DNA from: an uncultured Prevotella sp.
GTDB taxonomy: Bacteria > Bacteroidota > Bacteroidia > Bacteroidales > Bacteroidaceae
Direction: 5' to 3'
Assembly (NCBI GenBank): GCA_934183355.1
Contig: CAKPST010000018.1
Span: forward strand, 1-34,694
Length of the DNA: 34,694 nt
Of this stretch, positions 16,177 through 24,557 are shown in pieces (positions within the stretch are counted from its first letter, which is position 1; the number at the start of each line of letters is the position of its first letter). A model generated the notes under the pieces. It was not told the origin of the DNA. It made no database searches and saw nothing but the letters and a program-made list of their open reading frames with translations. The position numbers were made by a program, and so were the translations under genes.

Positions 16177-16864
16177 TCCCGAGAGTTTTGCCATCAACCA
16201 ATGGGCTGAGGAGGACCGACCTCGCGAGAAACTGATGGCACACGGAGCTGCAACACTGAGCGACTCCGAGCTATTAGCCATTCTTATTGGGTCGGGCACA
16301 CCCAAAGAGAGCGCCGTCGCACTGATGCAACGCATACTGCGCGACTGCGACAACAACCTCAACACGCTCGGCAAGCGGTCGCTGCACGAACTGATGGAAT
16401 ACAAGGGCATTGGCGAGGCGAAGGCGATAACCATTATCGCAGCATGCGAATTGGGCAAACGACGACAAGCATCCAAACCTGCCGAACGCCCAGACATGGG
16501 GTCGGCAGATGCTGTGTACAAATATATGCACCCCAAGATGCAAGACCTCGACACGGAGGAGGCATGGGTGCTGCTGATGAACCAGAGGTTCAGACTAATC
16601 AAGGCGGTGAAACTGTCGCACGGCGGACTGTCGGAGACGGCTGTAGACGTGAGGGTGATACTGCGAGAAGCGCTGTTAGCCAACGCCACGGTGCTGTCGC
16701 TCGTACACAACCACCCATCGGGCAACTGCCAACCAAGCGGCGACGACGACCGACTAACCATAAAACTAAAGAAGGCTTCAGAGACTATGCGCATGTATAT
16801 GGTAGACCACGTCATCATCACTGACGGCAAATACTATAGCTATGCCGAGGAAGGCAGGATGTAG
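16115..16864 (+). CDS. radC: RadC family JAMM/MPN protein with repeat-derived N-terminus
   Basis: A RadC (DUF2466) protein, cytosolic, with a helix-hairpin-helix part (LMEYKGIGEAKAITIIAACELGKRR, about 94-117) and a C-terminal JAMM metalloprotease-like domain. The full metal motif HxH-x7-S-x2-D is present: His198, His200, Ser208, Asp211. The old link to DNA repair is not supported for the family; function is open. ATG 16115 is preferred; a TTG at 16094 is possible. Family members usually begin close to the WAEEDRPREKL segment (here residues 30-40). The first 22 or so residues are extra, and NSQLPTLNSQLP is translated from the CAACTCTCAACTC repeat arm. The gap from the glycosyltransferase stop is 24 bp. 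Confidence 0.92.
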   Translation: MKHIANKANHNSQLPTLNSQLPESFAINQWAEEDRPREKLMAHGAATLSDSELLAILIGSGTPKESAVALMQRILRDCDNNLNTLGKRSLHELMEYKGIGEAKAITIIAACELGKRRQASKPAERPDMGSADAVYKYMHPKMQDLDTEEAWVLLMNQRFRLIKAVKLSHGGLSETAVDVRVILREALLANATVLSLVHNHPSGNCQPSGDDDRLTIKLKKASETMRMYMVDHVIITDGKYYSYAEEGRM

Positions 16865-16900
16865 AATTAAGGGCAAGAGTAATTAAAAAAACACAAAACG

Positions 16901-16932
16901 TTCGAATAATCAAGCCTTATTTCGTAATTTTG
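16901..16932 (+). promoter_or_regulatory. Promoter of the suf operon
   Basis: A -33 box TTCG (16901-16904), a 20-bp spacer and a consensus -7 box TAATTTTG (16925-16932) precede the sufB ATG by 21 bp, leaving a very short leader. No IscR-like operator could be identified by eye. Confidence 0.65.
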
Positions 16933-16953
16933 CACTCTTAAATACTTGAGATA

Positions 16954-18408
16954 ATGGAAAATAAAGATACTAAGAATGCGTATGTGCGACAGGTGGCCGA
17001 CCAGAAATATGAGTATGGCTTCACCACTGACGTGCATACTGACATCATAGAGAAAGGTCTCAACGAGGACATCGTGAGACTTATCTCTGAGAAAAAGGGC
17101 GAGCCCGAATGGATGCTGGAGTTCCGACTCAAGGCATTCCGCCACTGGCAGAAGCTGGAGCAGCCGACATGGGCACATGTGCATGTGCCTGAAATCGACT
17201 ATCAAGCCATATCTTATTATGCCGACCCGCTTGCCAAGAAACCGTCGGACGAAAAGAAAGAGATTGACCCAGAGCTGATGAAGACATTCGACAAGCTGGG
17301 CATTCCACTTGAAGAGCGATTGGCTCTGAGTGGTGTGGCGGTGGATGCCATCATGGACTCGGTGTCGGTGAAGACCACATTCAAGGAGCACCTTGCCGAG
17401 AAGGGCATCATCTTCTGCTCTATCGGCGACGCCATAAAGAATCATCCCGACCTCGTGAAGGAATACTTGGGAAGCGTGGTGCCTTATCAAGACAACTTCT
17501 TCGGTGCTCTGAACAGTGCCGTATTCAGCGACGGCTCGTTTGTATACATTCCTAAGGGTGTGCGTTGCCCTATGGAGCTTAGCTCCTACTTCCGCATCAA
17601 TGCCCGCAACACGGGTCAGTTTGAGCGCACTCTTATCATCGCCGACGACGACTCATACGTAAGTTATCTCGAAGGTTGCACGGCTCCTATGCGCGACGAA
17701 AATCAGTTGCATGCCGCCATCGTAGAGATTGTGGTGAAGGACAATGCCGAAGTGAAATATTCTACCGTACAAAACTGGTATCCAGGCGACGAGAATGGCA
17801 AGGGCGGTGTGCTCAACCTTGTGACAAAGCGTGGCGATCTGCGTGGTGTCAACTCTAAGCTGTCGTGGACCCAGGTGGAGACTGGCTCTGCCATCACATG
17901 GAAATATCCGTCGTGCGTGTTGCGTGGCGATGGCTCGCAGGCTGAGTTCTACTCGGTGGCAGTCACCAACAACTATCAGGAGGCAGACACTGGCACCAAG
18001 ATGATACACATGGGCAAGAACACCAAGTCGACTATCATCTCGAAGGGCATCTCTGCCGGACACAGTCAGAACTCGTACCGCGGACTGGTGCGTGCCACAA
18101 GCAATGCCGACAACGCACGCAACTACTCGTCGTGCGACTCGCTGCTGCTGGGTTCGGACTGCGGAGCACACACCTTCCCATATATGGACATACACAACGA
18201 CACTGCTGTGGTGGAACATGAGGCTACAACATCCAAGATTTCGGAAGACCAACTCTTCTATTGCAACCAACGCGGCATACCTACAGAGCAAGCCGTGGGA
18301 CTCATCGTCAACGGATATGCCAAGGATGTGCTCAACAAGCTGCCAATGGAGTTTGCCGTAGAAGCACAGAAGTTGCTGAGTGTATCACTTGAAGGAACTG
18401 TTGGATAA
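16954..18408 (+). CDS. sufB: Fe-S cluster assembly scaffold protein SufB
   Basis: Core scaffold of the SUF system, forming the SufBC2D complex in the cytosol on which Fe-S clusters are built. The 484-residue product has the normal length and starts in the usual way ([18 protein letters not shown]). The right-handed beta-helix core includes [46 protein letters not shown]. The C-terminal segment with [50 protein letters not shown] holds the conserved Cys and His/Glu residues used in cluster assembly. It is the first gene of the operon, 5 bp before the next gene. Confidence 0.97.
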   Translation: MENKDTKNAYVRQVADQKYEYGFTTDVHTDIIEKGLNEDIVRLISEKKGEPEWMLEFRLKAFRHWQKLEQPTWAHVHVPEIDYQAISYYADPLAKKPSDEKKEIDPELMKTFDKLGIPLEERLALSGVAVDAIMDSVSVKTTFKEHLAEKGIIFCSIGDAIKNHPDLVKEYLGSVVPYQDNFFGALNSAVFSDGSFVYIPKGVRCPMELSSYFRINARNTGQFERTLIIADDDSYVSYLEGCTAPMRDENQLHAAIVEIVVKDNAEVKYSTVQNWYPGDENGKGGVLNLVTKRGDLRGVNSKLSWTQVETGSAITWKYPSCVLRGDGSQAEFYSVAVTNNYQEADTGTKMIHMGKNTKSTIISKGISAGHSQNSYRGLVRATSNADNARNYSSCDSLLLGSDCGAHTFPYMDIHNDTAVVEHEATTSKISEDQLFYCNQRGIPTEQAVGLIVNGYAKDVLNKLPMEFAVEAQKLLSVSLEGTVG

Positions 18409-18413
18409 AGGGA

Positions 18414-19253
18414 ATGAACTATATGCGGTACGGATTAGGCGGGCTGTTCTTGGCAACAGCTCTTTGGGCAGCCCCTATAACGACAATGAGCGCAGCCAAC
18501 GACGATGACGACACGTCGCGCCGCTGGGCTATAATAGCCGGCATGAACATCTCATGTCCTACGACGGCAAGCCACGAGCAGCCGCAATCGGTTACGGAGA
18601 AGACAGGGACATTTGGCTCGCCAATGGGCAACGTTATGTTGGAGTATTATCTCAACAATGCCCACTTCTCGTTGGTTGGTGGCTACAATGCCGAGACACT
18701 TGAATGGTATAGCAGCGATGTATATGCCACGATGCGCAACATCGCACTTGGCGCACGCTATTATCCGTTGTCGACAAGTTGCACTATACAGCCTTACGCT
18801 GCCCTCATGGCATACACCAATGTTGGTTCGCTGAACGAACATGACAACATGGGATTTATAGGAGACAGCCACAGCTATGAGCGCAACTACAACATAAGCT
18901 ATCCACGACTGAGCGTTGCTCCTACTATTGGCTTCGACTGCTACATCTTCTCGTCGCTCGCTTTGGAATTTCAATACGGTTTTCCACTCGCCATCGACGG
19001 CAAGACAAACATCAGCACCACATACAACGGACAGCCAACGGCATACCGCATGCGCTCGGACATGCACCGACACAACATTCAGATAGGACTGAAGGCAACA
19101 TTCCCATTCAGATTCACTTCGGACGACGGCAACAGCCTCTTCGACCTCATATATATGGCACTCGGCATATACGACCCCAACGACGAGGCACCGAAGGAAA
19201 CAAAGAAAGAACGACATAAGTCGAGCTTGAAACGAGTGCTCGATTCATACTAA
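18414..19253 (+). CDS. Predicted outer-membrane beta-barrel protein inside the suf operon
   Basis: A 279-residue exported protein. The N-terminus (MNYMRYGLGGLFLATALWAAPITTMSAAND) is a signal peptide with a likely cut near Ala-Asn at 28-29. The mature part has alternating hydrophobic/aromatic strands typical of an outer-membrane barrel (MLEYYLNNAHFSLVGGYNAETLEWY, NIALGARYYPL, IQPYAALMAYTNVGSL, LALEFQYGFPLAI, IQIGLKATFPFRF). The C-terminus is charged (DEAPKETKKERHKSSLKRV). No family can be named. It starts 5 bp after sufB and ends 17 bp before sufC, so it is co-transcribed with the iron-sulfur genes. A role linked to iron or redox stress is speculation. Confidence 0.7.
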   Translation: MNYMRYGLGGLFLATALWAAPITTMSAANDDDDTSRRWAIIAGMNISCPTTASHEQPQSVTEKTGTFGSPMGNVMLEYYLNNAHFSLVGGYNAETLEWYSSDVYATMRNIALGARYYPLSTSCTIQPYAALMAYTNVGSLNEHDNMGFIGDSHSYERNYNISYPRLSVAPTIGFDCYIFSSLALEFQYGFPLAIDGKTNISTTYNGQPTAYRMRSDMHRHNIQIGLKATFPFRFTSDDGNSLFDLIYMALGIYDPNDEAPKETKKERHKSSLKRVLDSY

Positions 19254-19270
19254 AATCATAAAATCAAGAT

Positions 19271-20023
19271 ATGTTAGAAGTTAAGAACCTCCACGCCACT
19301 ATCGCTGGCAAGGAAATACTACGAGGCATCAACCTCACAATAAAAGATGGCGAGATACATGCCATCATGGGACCTAACGGTTCGGGCAAGTCTACACTTA
19401 GCGCTGTGCTCACTGGCAACCCTCTCTATGAGGTGACCGAGGGCGAGGCTATATTCAATGGCAAGAACCTTATCGATATGAAGCCCGAAGACCGCGCTCA
19501 CGAGGGATTGTTCCTCTCGTTCCAGTATCCAGTGGAGATACCGGGCGTGTCGATGACCAACTTCCTCAAGGCGGCTGTCAACGAGAAGCGCAAGTATCAG
19601 GGATTGCCAGAGTTGAAGGCTGGCGAGTTCCTCAAGATGATGAACGAGAAGCGCAAGATTGTGGAGCTCGACTCCAAGTTCACACGTCGTTCGGTGAACG
19701 AGGGTTTCTCGGGCGGTGAGAAGAAGCGCAACGAGATATTCCAGATGGCAATGCTTGAGCCAAAGCTCGCTATACTCGACGAGACCGACTCAGGACTCGA
19801 CGTCGACGCCATGCGCATCGTGGCTGACGGTGTCAACAAGATGCACACACCAGAGACATCTGCCATCGTCATCACACACTATGAGCGTCTGCTCGACATG
19901 ATTAAGCCAGACGTGGTGCACGTGCTATACAAGGGAAGAATTGTGAAAACTGCCGGACCTGAGCTTGCCAAGGAGATTGAACAGAGAGGATACGACTGGA
20001 TTAAGGCTGAGATTGGAGAGTAG
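19271..20023 (+). CDS. sufC: Fe-S cluster assembly ATPase SufC
   Basis: ABC-type ATPase of the SufBC2D complex; it drives conformational change of the scaffold rather than transport. The 250-residue product carries Walker A GPNGSGKST (Lys40), the signature FSGGEKKR (near 156-163), Walker B LAILDETDSGLD (near 177-188) and the switch His in IVITHYERLL. The ETDSGLD form, where other ABC proteins have EPTSGLD, is typical of SufC. It is 17 bp after the barrel gene and 3 bp before sufD. Confidence 0.98.
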   Translation: MLEVKNLHATIAGKEILRGINLTIKDGEIHAIMGPNGSGKSTLSAVLTGNPLYEVTEGEAIFNGKNLIDMKPEDRAHEGLFLSFQYPVEIPGVSMTNFLKAAVNEKRKYQGLPELKAGEFLKMMNEKRKIVELDSKFTRRSVNEGFSGGEKKRNEIFQMAMLEPKLAILDETDSGLDVDAMRIVADGVNKMHTPETSAIVITHYERLLDMIKPDVVHVLYKGRIVKTAGPELAKEIEQRGYDWIKAEIGE

Positions 20024-20026
20024 TAT

Positions 20027-21370
20027 ATGAATAGCGAGAAACAATACATTGACCTCTACCGCGAATGCCGCGACCAAATCTGCGCCCACAGTGCCGATGC
20101 ACTCAATGAAGTGCGCGATGCTGCCTTTGCCGATTTCGAGCGACTCGGATTTCCGTCGCGCAAGGTGGAGCGATACAAATATACAAGTATAGACCGACTC
20201 TTCGAGCCTAACTACGGACTGAACATCAACCGTATCGAGGTGCCTGTCGACCCATACAAGGCGTTCCGCTGCGACGTGCCCAACCTGAGCACATCGCTCT
20301 ACTTCATCGTCAACGACCAGTTTCGTTCGGCAATCCAGCCCAAGGAGAATCTGCCAGAGGGAATCATTGTGACATCACTTGCCGAATATGCCAAGGAGAA
20401 TCCGGAGTTTGTGGCTAAACACTATGCCAAACTCGCCAAAACCGACGAGGACGGCATCACTGCTCTCAACACAATGCTGGCACAGGACGGACTGTTGGTA
20501 TATGTAAAGAAGAACGTAGTGGTGGACAAGACGGTGCAGGTGATAAACATTCTGCGCTCAAATGTTGACCTCATGGTCAACCGCCGTGCCTTGATTGTGA
20601 TGGAGGAAGGCGCAAGCGCCAAGTTCCTCTTCTGCGACCATGCTGCCGACGACTGCCAGTTCCTCACCACACAGGTAATAGAGGCCTACGTAGGACAGAA
20701 CGCAGCACTCGAACTCTACTGCATGGAGGAGACACACATCAAGAACACACGTGTGTCAAACGTATACGTTGAGCAGCAGCGCGACTCACGATTCAATCAT
20801 AATGTCATCACATTGCACAATGGTGTGACACGCAATCGACTCGACGTACAACTGAAGGGCGAGGGTGCAGAGTGCTGGTGCAACGGCTGCGTGATAGCCG
20901 ACAAGACACAGCACGTGGACAACAACACACTTATCGACCATCAGGTGAGCCACTGCACAAGCCATGAGCTATATAAATATGTGCTCGACGACAAGTCGAC
21001 TGGCGCATTTGCAGGACGTGTGCTTGTTCGTCATGGTGCACAGAAGACCATCAGCGAGGAGGTGAACCAGAACCTCTGCGCCACCAAGACAGCCCGCATG
21101 TACACACAGCCGATGCTTGAGATATATGCCGACGACGTGAAGTGCTCGCATGGCTCGACCGTAGGACAGCTCAACGACGCTGCACTCTTCTACATGCGAC
21201 AGCGTGGCATCAGCGAGAAGGAAGCCAAGTTGCTCCTTGAGTTCGCATTCATCAACGAAGTAATCGACAAGATACAGCTCGAACCACTGCGCGACCGCCT
21301 CCACTATCTCGTGGAGAAACGATTCCGTGGTGAACTGAGCAAGTGTGAGGGTTGCAAGTTTTGCAAATAA
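20027..21370 (+). CDS. sufD: Fe-S cluster assembly protein SufD
   Basis: SufB-like beta-helix partner in the SufBC2D complex, needed for iron entry. The 447 residues include the helical N-terminal part (FPSRKVERYKYTSIDRLF) and the SufBD core. The conserved C-terminal block contains VLVRHGAQKTISEEVNQNLCATKTARMYTQPMLEIYADDVKCSHGSTVGQLNDAALFYMRQRGIS, which holds the key His in CSHGST. It ends in a Cys-rich tail (CEGCKFCK) seen in Bacteroidetes SufD. The start is 3 bp after the sufC stop. A 263-bp repeat-filled gap follows before sufS. Confidence 0.96.
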   Translation: MNSEKQYIDLYRECRDQICAHSADALNEVRDAAFADFERLGFPSRKVERYKYTSIDRLFEPNYGLNINRIEVPVDPYKAFRCDVPNLSTSLYFIVNDQFRSAIQPKENLPEGIIVTSLAEYAKENPEFVAKHYAKLAKTDEDGITALNTMLAQDGLLVYVKKNVVVDKTVQVINILRSNVDLMVNRRALIVMEEGASAKFLFCDHAADDCQFLTTQVIEAYVGQNAALELYCMEETHIKNTRVSNVYVEQQRDSRFNHNVITLHNGVTRNRLDVQLKGEGAECWCNGCVIADKTQHVDNNTLIDHQVSHCTSHELYKYVLDDKSTGAFAGRVLVRHGAQKTISEEVNQNLCATKTARMYTQPMLEIYADDVKCSHGSTVGQLNDAALFYMRQRGISEKEAKLLLEFAFINEVIDKIQLEPLRDRLHYLVEKRFRGELSKCEGCKFCK

Positions 21371-21627
21371 ATTGAGAGGTGAAAGGTGAAAGTTGAGAGT
21401 TGAGAAAGTTGAGAGTTGAAAGTTGAGAGTTGAGAGTTATGAAATGTAATACAATTATAATTCTCAACTCACAATTATAATTCTCAACTCACAATTATAA
21501 TTCTCAACTCACAATTATAATTCTCAACTCACAATTATAACTCTCAACTCTCAACTCACAACTCTCAACTCACAACTCTCACAACTCTCACAACTCTCAA
21601 CTCTCTCAACTCTCAACTCTCAACTAA
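21371..21627. repeat. Large GTTGAGA / TCTCAAC inverted-repeat element in the suf operon
   Basis: The whole sufD-sufS gap is repeat. The left arm (21371-21437) consists of GTTGAGA-type units, the right arm (21461-21625) of TCTCAAC/TCACAAC-type units. They are complementary in composition and could fold into a long imperfect hairpin centred near 21440-21460. The right arm is longer because a 20-bp unit has expanded inside it. No alternative sufS promoter is evident. It may modulate expression of the distal gene. Confidence 0.85.
21451..21550. repeat. Five tandem copies of a 20-bp unit
   Basis: ACAATTATAATTCTCAACTC starts at 21451, 21471, 21491, 21511 and 21531. The first four copies are identical; the fifth changes TTCTC to CTCTC. 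Each unit contains the palindrome AATTATAATT. Perfect identity points to recent slippage, so copy number may vary among strains. Confidence 0.95.
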
Positions 21628-21633
21628 TACACA

Positions 21634-22848
21634 ATGTACGATATAAATAAAGTTCGCGAGGACTTCCCCATTCTTTCTCGCACTGTATACGACCGTCCGC
21701 TTGTCTATCTCGACAACGCTGCCACCACACAGAAGCCACTCTGTGTGCTCGACGCAATGCGCGACGAATATCTCAATGCCAATGCCAACGTTCATCGTGG
21801 TGTTCACTATCTGTCACAGCGTGCCACCGACCTGCACGAGGCAGCTCGTGAGAAGGTGCGCCAGTTTATCAATGCGCCCAAGGTAGAGGAGATAATCTTC
21901 ACACGAGGCACAACAGAGAGCATCAACCTTGTCGTGTCGTCGTTCTGCGAGGGCTTTATGACAGAGGGCGACGAGGTGATTGTCTCGGTAATGGAGCATC
22001 ACAGCAACATCGTGCCTTGGCAGCTGCAGGCAGCCAAACGCGGCATAGCTATCAAGGTGATACCAATGGACGACAGTGGCAAGCTCGATATGGAGACCTA
22101 CAAGCAGCTGTTCACAGAGCGCACTAAGATTGTCAGCATTGCTCATGTCAGCAACACGCTCGGTACGGTGAATCCCGTAAACGACATCATCCGTATCGCC
22201 CATGAGCACGGAGTGCCAGTGATGGTGGACGGAGCACAGTCGACTCCACACTTCGCCGTGGATGTTCAGGCTATGGACTGCGACTTCTTTGCCTTCTCGG
22301 GACATAAGATTTATGGTCCTACCGGCATCGGTGTGCTCTACGGCAAGGAGGAGTGGCTCGACCGCATGCCACCTTATCAGGGCGGAGGCGAGATGATAGA
22401 AAGCGTGAGCTTCGAGAAGACAACATTCGAGAAGTTGCCCTTCAAGTTTGAGGCTGGCACCCCCGACTATGTTGCCACACACGGACTGGCTACTGCCATC
22501 GACTATGTATCAAGCCTTGGCATGGACAACATCGCCCGTCACGAGCACGAACTGACAGAATACTGCATGGCTCGTATGGCTGAGATTGACGACATGCGAC
22601 TCTTCGGCACCACTGAGGGCAAGGATGCCGTGGTGTCGTTCCTCGTCGGCAACATCCATCACCTCGACATGGGTACACTGCTCGACCGCCTCGGCATCGC
22701 CGTCCGCACCGGTCATCACTGCGCCCAACCCGTCATGGACCGCCTCGGTGTGCAAGGCGTTGTGCGTGCCTCGTTCGCCCTCTACAACACCAAGGAAGAA
22801 ATCGACACACTCGTAGCAGGTGTTAAGCGCGTTAGCCAGATGTTCTAA
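21634..22848 (+). CDS. sufS: Cysteine desulfurase SufS
   Basis: PLP-dependent enzyme that takes sulfur from cysteine as a persulfide for SufBC2D. The 404-residue product is a group II (SufS/CsdA-type) desulfurase. The PLP Lys is Lys225 in FSGHKIYGP, and the catalytic Cys363 lies in RTGHHCAQP. Other conserved stretches are YLDNAATTQKP, NVHRGVHYLSQRAT and FTRGTTESINLV. No SufE or SufU sulfur acceptor gene is in the window. It is the last gene of the operon and is followed by a strong terminator. Its start is 6 bp after the repeat element ends. Confidence 0.97.
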   Translation: MYDINKVREDFPILSRTVYDRPLVYLDNAATTQKPLCVLDAMRDEYLNANANVHRGVHYLSQRATDLHEAAREKVRQFINAPKVEEIIFTRGTTESINLVVSSFCEGFMTEGDEVIVSVMEHHSNIVPWQLQAAKRGIAIKVIPMDDSGKLDMETYKQLFTERTKIVSIAHVSNTLGTVNPVNDIIRIAHEHGVPVMVDGAQSTPHFAVDVQAMDCDFFAFSGHKIYGPTGIGVLYGKEEWLDRMPPYQGGGEMIESVSFEKTTFEKLPFKFEAGTPDYVATHGLATAIDYVSSLGMDNIARHEHELTEYCMARMAEIDDMRLFGTTEGKDAVVSFLVGNIHHLDMGTLLDRLGIAVRTGHHCAQPVMDRLGVQGVVRASFALYNTKEEIDTLVAGVKRVSQMF

Positions 22849-22882
22849 CCAAAGAACTACATATCACATTATCACTATTAAT

Positions 22883-22920
22883 AATATCGGGACAAACTAA
22901 GCTTGTCCCGATATTTTTTT
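22883..22920 (+). terminator. Rho-independent terminator of the suf operon
   Basis: A perfect 13-bp stem AATATCGGGACAA / TTGTCCCGATATT (22883-22895, 22903-22915) with a 7-nt loop runs into a T7 tract, 34 bp after the sufS stop. It is the clearest intrinsic terminator in the window. Confidence 0.93.
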
Positions 22921-22921
22921 G

Positions 22922-22929
22922 TATTTTTG
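22922..22929 (+). promoter_or_regulatory. -7 box upstream of the AAA/nuclease gene
   Basis: TATTTTTG matches the Bacteroidetes -7 consensus and starts immediately after the suf terminator's T-tract, 27 bp before the next ATG. No good -33 box is present at the normal spacing. Confidence 0.45.
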
Positions 22930-22955
22930 CCATAAATATATAATAGTGGCAAACT

Positions 22956-24515
22956 ATGGCAAAAAAAATATATCCTATAGGCATCCAGACATTTGAGCTT
23001 ATCCGTAAGGACAACAACACTTACGTAGACAAGACGAAGTATGTGTACGACATTACACATACCAATGGCAAGTACTTCTTCTTGAGCCGTCCACGACGTT
23101 TTGGCAAGTCTCTGCTCCTGTCTACAATGAAGAGCTATTTTGAAGGACGTAAGGATTTGTTCAAAGGTCTTGCCATAGAACAGTTGGAGAAGGAATGGAC
23201 CGAATATCCTGTGCTACTGCTAAGCATGGCAAGTGCAAAGCACATGAACGAAGAACGGATGCAGCAATATCTTCTTTATATACTGAAGAACATAGAGGAT
23301 AGATTTGGGGTAGAGGCAGACACAACAGAGCCTAATCTGCGACTTGCCAACCTGATAAAATGTATATACCAACAGACGGGGCGACCAGTTGTTTTGCTAA
23401 TCGACGAATACGACGCTCCACTTCTTGATGTTGTACACGAGGATAATCAGCTTGCAGCACTTCGTAATGTAATGCGCAACTTCTATAGCCCACTTAAGGA
23501 CTGCGACCCTTATCTTCGATTTGTATTACTTACTGGCATAACCAAGTTCTCGCAGATGAGCATCTTCAGCGAGCTGAACAACATCGTCAACATCAGTATG
23601 CAGGAAAGGTATGCTGGCATCTGCGGCATAACCAAGGACGAACTCTTGACACAGATGTCTGACGATATAGACAACCTTGCCGAACAACTCAATATTACAA
23701 GAGAGGAGACGATAGAGCAACTTGCGTACAACTATGACGGCTATCACTTCACATGGCCGTCGCCCGATGTGTTCAACCCTTATAGTTTGCTCAGTTGTTT
23801 TAGCGAGGGTAAGTTTGGTGCTTATTGGTTTGGAACAGGAACACCAACATATCTCATAGAGAAGATGCGACAGTTTGGTACGCTTCCTTCGGCAATGGAC
23901 CGATTCTATGCGCCAAGCTCGGCCTTCGATGCTCCCACCGAAACAATGACCGACATAACGCCATTGCTCTACCAGAGTGGATATGTCACAATTAAGGGCT
24001 ACGACAAGGAAACCGACTTATATGTCCTTGATATTCCAAATGAGGAAATCAGAGTAGGACTTTACAAAAGTTTATTGCCCAACTATATTAATATCGGGCA
24101 GACTCAAAGCTTGGTTACTATAGCTCAGATGTCTGTTATGATAAAGCGTGGCGATATGGATGCAGCTCTCAGACTGTTGCAAACATTCCTCGAAACTGTG
24201 CCTTATTGTGACAACACACGATACGAAGGTCATTGGCAACAGATGATGTACATTGTGTTTGCCCTACTGACCCACTATCGCATAAGTGTGGAACAACACA
24301 CAGCAAAAGGACGCACAGATATAACACTCGAAACTGCCGATCATATATATATTATGGAACTAAAGTTTGACAAGACTGCCGAAGAGGCTCTTGCACAAAT
24401 AAAAAATAATCGCTATGCAGACAGCTATGCATTGAGCAGAAAGAAGATTATTAAGGTTGGCTTAAACTTTAACGTAAAGGAAGAACATAACTTAACAGAA
24501 TGGATAATTGAATAG
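22956..24515 (+). CDS. AAA-ATPase-like protein with C-terminal PD-(D/E)XK nuclease domain
   Basis: A 519-residue protein of the family often annotated 'AAA family ATPase' (AAA-ATPase-like plus DUF1703), present in many paralogues in Prevotella and Bacteroides. The N-terminus IYPIGIQTFELIRKDNNTYVDKTKY is the family hallmark. A non-canonical P-loop RPRRFGKS (Lys51) and a Walker B VVLLIDEYDAP (Asp150, Glu151) follow. A C-terminal nuclease-like motif is visible as GRTDITLE...IMELKF (Asp455, Glu468, Lys470). The protein is complete. The cellular role is unknown; a defence or mobile-element origin is often suspected. It sits alone between the suf terminator and rnhB. Confidence 0.88.
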   Translation: MAKKIYPIGIQTFELIRKDNNTYVDKTKYVYDITHTNGKYFFLSRPRRFGKSLLLSTMKSYFEGRKDLFKGLAIEQLEKEWTEYPVLLLSMASAKHMNEERMQQYLLYILKNIEDRFGVEADTTEPNLRLANLIKCIYQQTGRPVVLLIDEYDAPLLDVVHEDNQLAALRNVMRNFYSPLKDCDPYLRFVLLTGITKFSQMSIFSELNNIVNISMQERYAGICGITKDELLTQMSDDIDNLAEQLNITREETIEQLAYNYDGYHFTWPSPDVFNPYSLLSCFSEGKFGAYWFGTGTPTYLIEKMRQFGTLPSAMDRFYAPSSAFDAPTETMTDITPLLYQSGYVTIKGYDKETDLYVLDIPNEEIRVGLYKSLLPNYINIGQTQSLVTIAQMSVMIKRGDMDAALRLLQTFLETVPYCDNTRYEGHWQQMMYIVFALLTHYRISVEQHTAKGRTDITLETADHIYIMELKFDKTAEEALAQIKNNRYADSYALSRKKIIKVGLNFNVKEEHNLTEWIIE

Positions 24516-24557
24516 GCATCCGTATAGATGCCGCAATACAAACAATACTCTAAACCA

